Source: Phycisphaerales bacterium
Lineage (GTDB): Bacteria; Planctomycetota; Phycisphaerae; Phycisphaerales; SM1A02
Direction: 5' to 3'
DNA length: 9,331 nt
Assembly: GCA_030748805.1 (NCBI GenBank)
Contig: JASMLG010000110.1
Span: 1 to 9,331, forward strand
Part shown: positions 6,293 through 9,331 of the stretch, piece by piece
Layout of the letters: every line of letters begins with the position of its first letter
Position numbering within the stretch: the first letter of the stretch is position 1
The notes under the pieces: generated by a model
Databases searched by the model: none
Seen by the model: only the letters and a program-made list of their open reading frames with translations
Told to the model about the DNA's origin: nothing
Made by a program: the position numbers and the translations under genes

Positions 6293-6349
6293 AAACGAAA
6301 AAATTGCTATTCAGTCCTAGTTTCTATAGTATCGCTATATAAATCTAGG
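6293..6349 (-). terminator. Possible terminator overlapping the end of the acetyltransferase gene
   Basis: On the minus strand CCTAG...CTAGG (6345-6349 / 6316-6320), TTT/AAA and TATAG/CTATA form an interrupted 13-pair AT-rich stem with a CGATA loop. The stem lies in the last codons of the GNAT gene. About 11 bases later come T6 and T7 runs (TTTTTTCGTTTTTTT) just after the stop codon. The gap between stem and T run is longer than usual and the stem is AT-rich, so efficiency is doubtful. Confidence 0.35.
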
Positions 6350-6825
6350 TAAAAATCTCGGAGTTGCCTGCCATTTAAGTCTCGTTCTCTTCCTTGCAAA
6401 AATCCAAAAGTATTAAACATGCTAATCGCAGGTCCTCTTTCTATTCGAACATCAAGCACAACTTTTAAATATTGTTTCTCTTTGCAAAACAAAATGGCAT
6501 GTTGCATCAGTTTAGTCCCTACACCTTTTCTTCGAAATACATCGCGAACTCGAAGACGTCTAATCTCAGCGGAATCATCGCTGAGCCGTTGCACACCTAT
6601 CATTCCAACTATCCACTCTTCATACTCCGCAACCCAGAAGCAACTATCCTTACATTCAAAATAGCCCTCTGTTAAATGATCCAAATCTGCACCTGTATCA
6701 TTTTCCCTCGTTTGTCCTTCTAAACGGCTCCGTTCAAATAAATCTCGAAGCACTGAAACATCATCGCTAGTTGCTGAGCGAATGTTCATGAGGTCTGTGT
6801 GAAATTGTGATTCCTTTGAAACCAT
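6307..6825 (-). CDS. GNAT-family N-acetyltransferase
   Basis: This 172-residue protein has the GNAT layout: an N-terminal MNIRSATSDDVSVLRDLF segment, then WVAEYEEWIVGMIGVQRL (beta-strand pair), then EIRRLRVRDVFRRKGVGTKLMQHAI. In the last segment RRKGVG is the acetyl-CoA pyrophosphate-binding loop (R/Q-x-x-G-x-G/A). The closing SMFNTFGF is typical of motif B. It should transfer an acetyl group from acetyl-CoA to an amine in the cytoplasm; the acceptor cannot be told. The start at 6825 sits 2 bases after the stop of the phosphoesterase gene, with AGGA almost touching the ATG, so initiation is probably by coupling. ATG at 6789 (MNIRSATSDD) is a good alternative because GNAT domains often begin there, but it has no ribosome site. 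It is the last gene of the valS-containing operon. Confidence 0.85.
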   Translation of the reverse strand: MVSKESQFHTDLMNIRSATSDDVSVLRDLFERSRLEGQTRENDTGADLDHLTEGYFECKDSCFWVAEYEEWIVGMIGVQRLSDDSAEIRRLRVRDVFRRKGVGTKLMQHAILFCKEKQYLKVVLDVRIERGPAISMFNTFGFLQGRERDLNGRQLRDFYLDLYSDTIETRTE

Positions 6826-6827
6826 TC

Positions 6828-7316
6828 CTATGTGTCCAATTCATGAAAGACTAGAGACATCTTAACCGTATCAAGTATAGCAACAGTGTAACGAGTGGCT
6901 CGATGTAGTGCACCGGGATTAATGCAACGCGTCTTTTCAACCACTTCATCGCGTATTTCATGGCTGTGGCCATGAGCAATTACATCGATATTACTATCTT
7001 CTATAAAGGTTCTGTATTGCGACAAATCATGACCATGTAGGAAAGCTATTGTGATTCCGTCAATCTCAATTGTTCCAGCTGGATGTTGCACATCAAGCCC
7101 AAGATTAATTGCGTAGTCAAGCAAGCGGGTCACATAATCACAATTACCAAATACCAGAGAAACATTATGACCTGCGAGTTCATCAAGCACTTCGTGCGTT
7201 TCGATATCTCCAAGGTGAATGATCTGGTCACAACCCAATGTTGTCAGTAGTTCTATTGCGTGGCGGGTCCTAAGCCACTCACCATGAGAATCAGATAAAA
7301 AACCAATTAGCGCCAT
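6828..7316 (-). CDS. YfcE/MJ0936-type metallophosphoesterase
   Basis: This 162-residue protein carries the whole calcineurin-like metal-site set in order: SDSHG 8-12 (D9, H11), GD 36-37, GNCD 57-60 (N58), HGH 94-96, GHSH 116-119, then NPGA 133-136. The usual GNHD/E motif is GNCD here. The short length matches the YfcE/MJ0936 group, which hydrolyses phosphodiesters with two divalent metals in the cytoplasm; the natural substrate is unknown. ATG 7316 lies inside the end of the metallopeptidase-like gene (10-base overlap) and has no clear ribosome site, so translation is probably coupled. The gene is followed after 2 bases by the acetyltransferase. Confidence 0.9.
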   Translation of the reverse strand: MALIGFLSDSHGEWLRTRHAIELLTTLGCDQIIHLGDIETHEVLDELAGHNVSLVFGNCDYVTRLLDYAINLGLDVQHPAGTIEIDGITIAFLHGHDLSQYRTFIEDSNIDVIAHGHSHEIRDEVVEKTRCINPGALHRATRYTVAILDTVKMSLVFHELDT

Positions 7317-8263
7317 TGGCTACTGGGCTTTGCATATAGAACTACCCATCTTTTATATTCACTTTCAAAGAAAGCTGGATCGGTTGAAAAATACGAGAGC
7401 CACCCTCGCTTTGGTTCTTGAATTGTTCCGATGGCCGCTTCCTGAAGCAACCTTCGAAGATCAGGCAAATATTTCCCATTGTCATACTCGATTATGAAAC
7501 TAACTAAGCCCCAAAGTTGAGCGTAATATCCAAGAAGTGAAGTTCTACCGCTAGAAAGCAGTACCGATGGATCTGACTGCATGAGTTCTTTCAAAGGGGT
7601 TAAACGATTTGCATTTACTATTTTACGCAAGGTTGTCAAACGGTCCCAATTACTTGCTGGTTGAAATTGCACTTCGCCTCTGCGAAACCTAAACCCTTCC
7701 ATCCAAGTTCCAATGCCTTCATCAAGCCAAGTCGGAAGGCAAGTTGCAAAGGCTGCTTCTGCATATTGGTGCCATCCCTCATGTGCTGCAATACGAAGTG
7801 TTACTCGACTTCTCCCTCTCTCATCTAAATGGTACAACACTGCTGTGCCATCAATTGTGACACCACCAGATTCTAATTGAAACCAATGCTCTGCATCAGC
7901 TCCAAGCATCAACGTTAACTGCTCCTGCCATTGCGACTCGTTTGCAAACAAGTAGACAACCATTTTCATCTTAGGAAATGGCAAATCTCCAAAGACAGTT
8001 GTGTACCGTTCAATAAGAGCATCGTAGAAAGCAGGTAGTGAATCGAGAATGTGCTGATATTTAATGGTCGTACGAATATCCCATACATCTGAAACAAATC
8101 GCTCGCCTTCATCGCCTTTATATGTCCAAGGTAGCTCAAACATTGTTCGCCTATTTGCTTCAGTAGGTCGCAGCGGGGGAATTTCTTTAGTTTCCTGAAT
8201 AGTGCAATTACCTAAAGTAATGGCTGTAAAACAGATTCCCAAAGTAATACTTAAACGTGTCAT
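7307..8263 (-). CDS. Putative lipoprotein with HExxH metallopeptidase (DUF1570/peptidase MA-like) motif
   Basis: This is a 318-residue protein. Residues 1-20 are a hydrophobic signal ending in ITLGNC, a lipobox-like sequence with C20 as the possible lipidated residue. The -1 residue is Asn, where Gly, Ala or Ser is normal, so lipidation is uncertain. The likely zinc motif is AAHEGWHQYAE, with H161, E162 and H165. It is followed by LPTWLDEGIGTWMEG, where E182 would be the third ligand as in gluzincins (WLxEG). The order resembles planctomycete DUF1570 proteins and other peptidase-MA-fold proteins; family membership is from memory of the motif pattern. It probably acts at the cell envelope, with unknown target. 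ATG 8263 overlaps the valS stop in ATGA, giving a 4-base overlap, and its 3' end overlaps the phosphoesterase start by 10 bases, so it is locked into the operon. Confidence 0.75.
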   Translation of the reverse strand: MTRLSITLGICFTAITLGNCTIQETKEIPPLRPTEANRRTMFELPWTYKGDEGERFVSDVWDIRTTIKYQHILDSLPAFYDALIERYTTVFGDLPFPKMKMVVYLFANESQWQEQLTLMLGADAEHWFQLESGGVTIDGTAVLYHLDERGRSRVTLRIAAHEGWHQYAEAAFATCLPTWLDEGIGTWMEGFRFRRGEVQFQPASNWDRLTTLRKIVNANRLTPLKELMQSDPSVLLSSGRTSLLGYYAQLWGLVSFIIEYDNGKYLPDLRRLLQEAAIGTIQEPKRGWLSYFSTDPAFFESEYKRWVVLYAKPSSQWR

Positions 8264-9331
8264 GATTGTGCAGCCGCCTTCGCTATTTCAAGATCTCTTT
8301 CTGCTTTTAAGAGCATGTCTTTCGTTTCTTGGACAACATGTTCTGGAGCATTGTTTACATACGATTCATTCGACAAACGATTCTTGAATCCCTCGACTTT
8401 CTTTTCCAGAGAAGCGATTTCTTCTTTAAGGCGAGAATTATTATCTTCTATTTCTGTTTCGTCGAGCATATTTGAGAGAAGAATTGTTTCGCCATCTACG
8501 AGAACAGCGAAGCCATCACATGAATCCTCAAGCAACGCGATGGATCGCAATCCAGAGAGAGATGTAAGAACTTCAGCATGCTCTAAGGCGAGTGAATGTA
8601 TGCGTTCTGGAGCAAACAAATCTATTTTTCGTTTTGGCTTCACTTTTTGCGATGCTCGAGCCACTCGAATTGCTGTAACAAGTTCTTGAAGATGCCCAAA
8701 AGAGTGAACAATATTCTCGTCAAGTTTCACACCAGATAGTTTCGGCCATGACGAAGTTGCTACGAGCAGGTTAGTTTCCAAATCAATACCATCAACGCTT
8801 CCGGATGGAAGTGCGTGAATATGTGGCCAGATTGCCTCAGTTACAAATGGACACACAGGATGTAGCAAACGGCTAATCAAATCAACTACTGTGAGCAAAA
8901 CACGCTGTTGTTTTGGGCTTTCCTTAACTGTTGGCTTTATAGCTTCGAGATACCAATCACAAAAATCTCTCCAAAGAACATCGTAAATCGCATCAACCGC
9001 TGCACTAAATTTATATTCACTTAGAGCAGCGTCAACTTTATTTGTGGCAAGCACAACTCTAGACAACATCCATTGGTCAACTGGTGTCAAATCATCCTTT
9101 GTAATTGAATCAGTTGGATTACTAATATTCATAAGTGCAAAACGACAGGCGGTCCAAAACTTGTTTGCAAAGTTCCGCCCAACATCAAAACGTGAAGATG
9201 AGTTTTTTGCAAGTGGCGTTTCGTCACAATCAGTCGCTTCGCCAATGAGAAGGCCATACACAGTACACATTTTTTTACTTTTGTCTGTTGGGCATTCTTG
9301 AACTGGAGCCATGACGGTTAACCCCGATTGT
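8260..9331 (-). CDS. valS: Valyl-tRNA synthetase, C-terminal part (5' end outside window)
   Basis: The frame is open to the window edge; the ATG at 9312 is internal. The protein would charge tRNA-Val in the cytoplasm. Visible parts are GRNFANKFWTACRFALMN, entering the anticodon-binding domain; the helix segments WMLSRVVLATNKVDAAL and DVLWRDFCDWYLEAIKP; HPVCPFVTEAIWPHI; and the C-terminal coiled coil (about 8263-8442: RLKEEIASLEKKVEGFKNRL, APEHVV, ending at AAAQS), which is diagnostic of ValS against IleS and LeuS. Between the window edge and GRNF lies a segment of about 45 residues with three cysteines (ECP, KKMC, TDCD). It is longer than the E. coli counterpart and resembles a worn form of the CPxCG insert I recall in planctomycete ValS. 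The HIGH and KMSKS catalytic regions are outside. It heads or precedes the downstream operon through an ATGA overlap. Confidence 0.93.
   Translation of the reverse strand, partial: QSGLTVMAPVQECPTDKSKKMCTVYGLLIGEATDCDETPLAKNSSSRFDVGRNFANKFWTACRFALMNISNPTDSITKDDLTPVDQWMLSRVVLATNKVDAALSEYKFSAAVDAIYDVLWRDFCDWYLEAIKPTVKESPKQQRVLLTVVDLISRLLHPVCPFVTEAIWPHIHALPSGSVDGIDLETNLLVATSSWPKLSGVKLDENIVHSFGHLQELVTAIRVARASQKVKPKRKIDLFAPERIHSLALEHAEVLTSLSGLRSIALLEDSCDGFAVLVDGETILLSNMLDETEIEDNNSRLKEEIASLEKKVEGFKNRLSNESYVNNAPEHVVQETKDMLLKAERDLEIAKAAAQS

Noticed and set aside
8260..9312. ATG 9312 as the start of a complete 350-residue gene
   Set aside because: The frame stays open to the window edge and the protein is clearly only the C-terminal part of ValS.

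Overview
The window looks like a piece of a Planctomycetota chromosome, most likely Phycisphaerae, with moderate to low GC. Three secreted proteins end in a tandem Ca-loop (dockerin-like) module of the form DxNxDGxVxxxDLLxxIxxWGxC, there is a prepilin-like protein with an AFTLIELLVV leader, and the valyl-tRNA synthetase appears to carry an insert of the kind I recall from planctomycete ValS. These are family-level impressions; no search was run.

Layout, right to left (all protein genes are on the minus strand). (1) 9331-6307: a tightly packed operon. It holds the C-terminal part of valS (runs off the window), a putative lipoprotein with an HEGWH metallopeptidase motif, a YfcE/MJ0936-type metallophosphoesterase, and a GNAT acetyltransferase. 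Junctions are a 4-base overlap, a 10-base overlap and a 2-base gap. A stem-loop plus T tracts may end the operon. (2) 6264-3910: a promoter, a prepilin-type pseudopilin with a probable TTG start, and, 24 bases later, an unusual secreted protein joining a thioredoxin-like CxxC domain, a right-handed beta-helix region and the Ca-loop module. (3) 3909-3649: a small RNA island. A plus-strand tRNA-Gly(TCC) faces the beta-helix gene tail to tail. The 188 bases between them hold two long near-perfect hairpins, a 20-base palindrome and partial copies of the tRNA acceptor sequence. (4) 3556-634: two translationally coupled secreted proteins, a BNR/Ycf48-like repeat protein and an alpha/beta-hydrolase (lipase-like), each with the Ca-loop module. 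(5) 608-1: a separate promoter and the N-terminal part of a secreted protein resembling the pro-region of lysyl-endopeptidase-type trypsin-like proteases.

Taken together, the left two thirds is a cluster for exported or surface proteins that share one C-terminal module next to a pseudopilin. The right third is housekeeping: translation plus small hydrolase and acetyltransferase genes. The points most worth a second look are the C-terminal module with its co-varying cysteines, the thioredoxin/beta-helix fusion, and the hairpin island after the tRNA, which contains a sequence able to compete with the tRNA acceptor stem.
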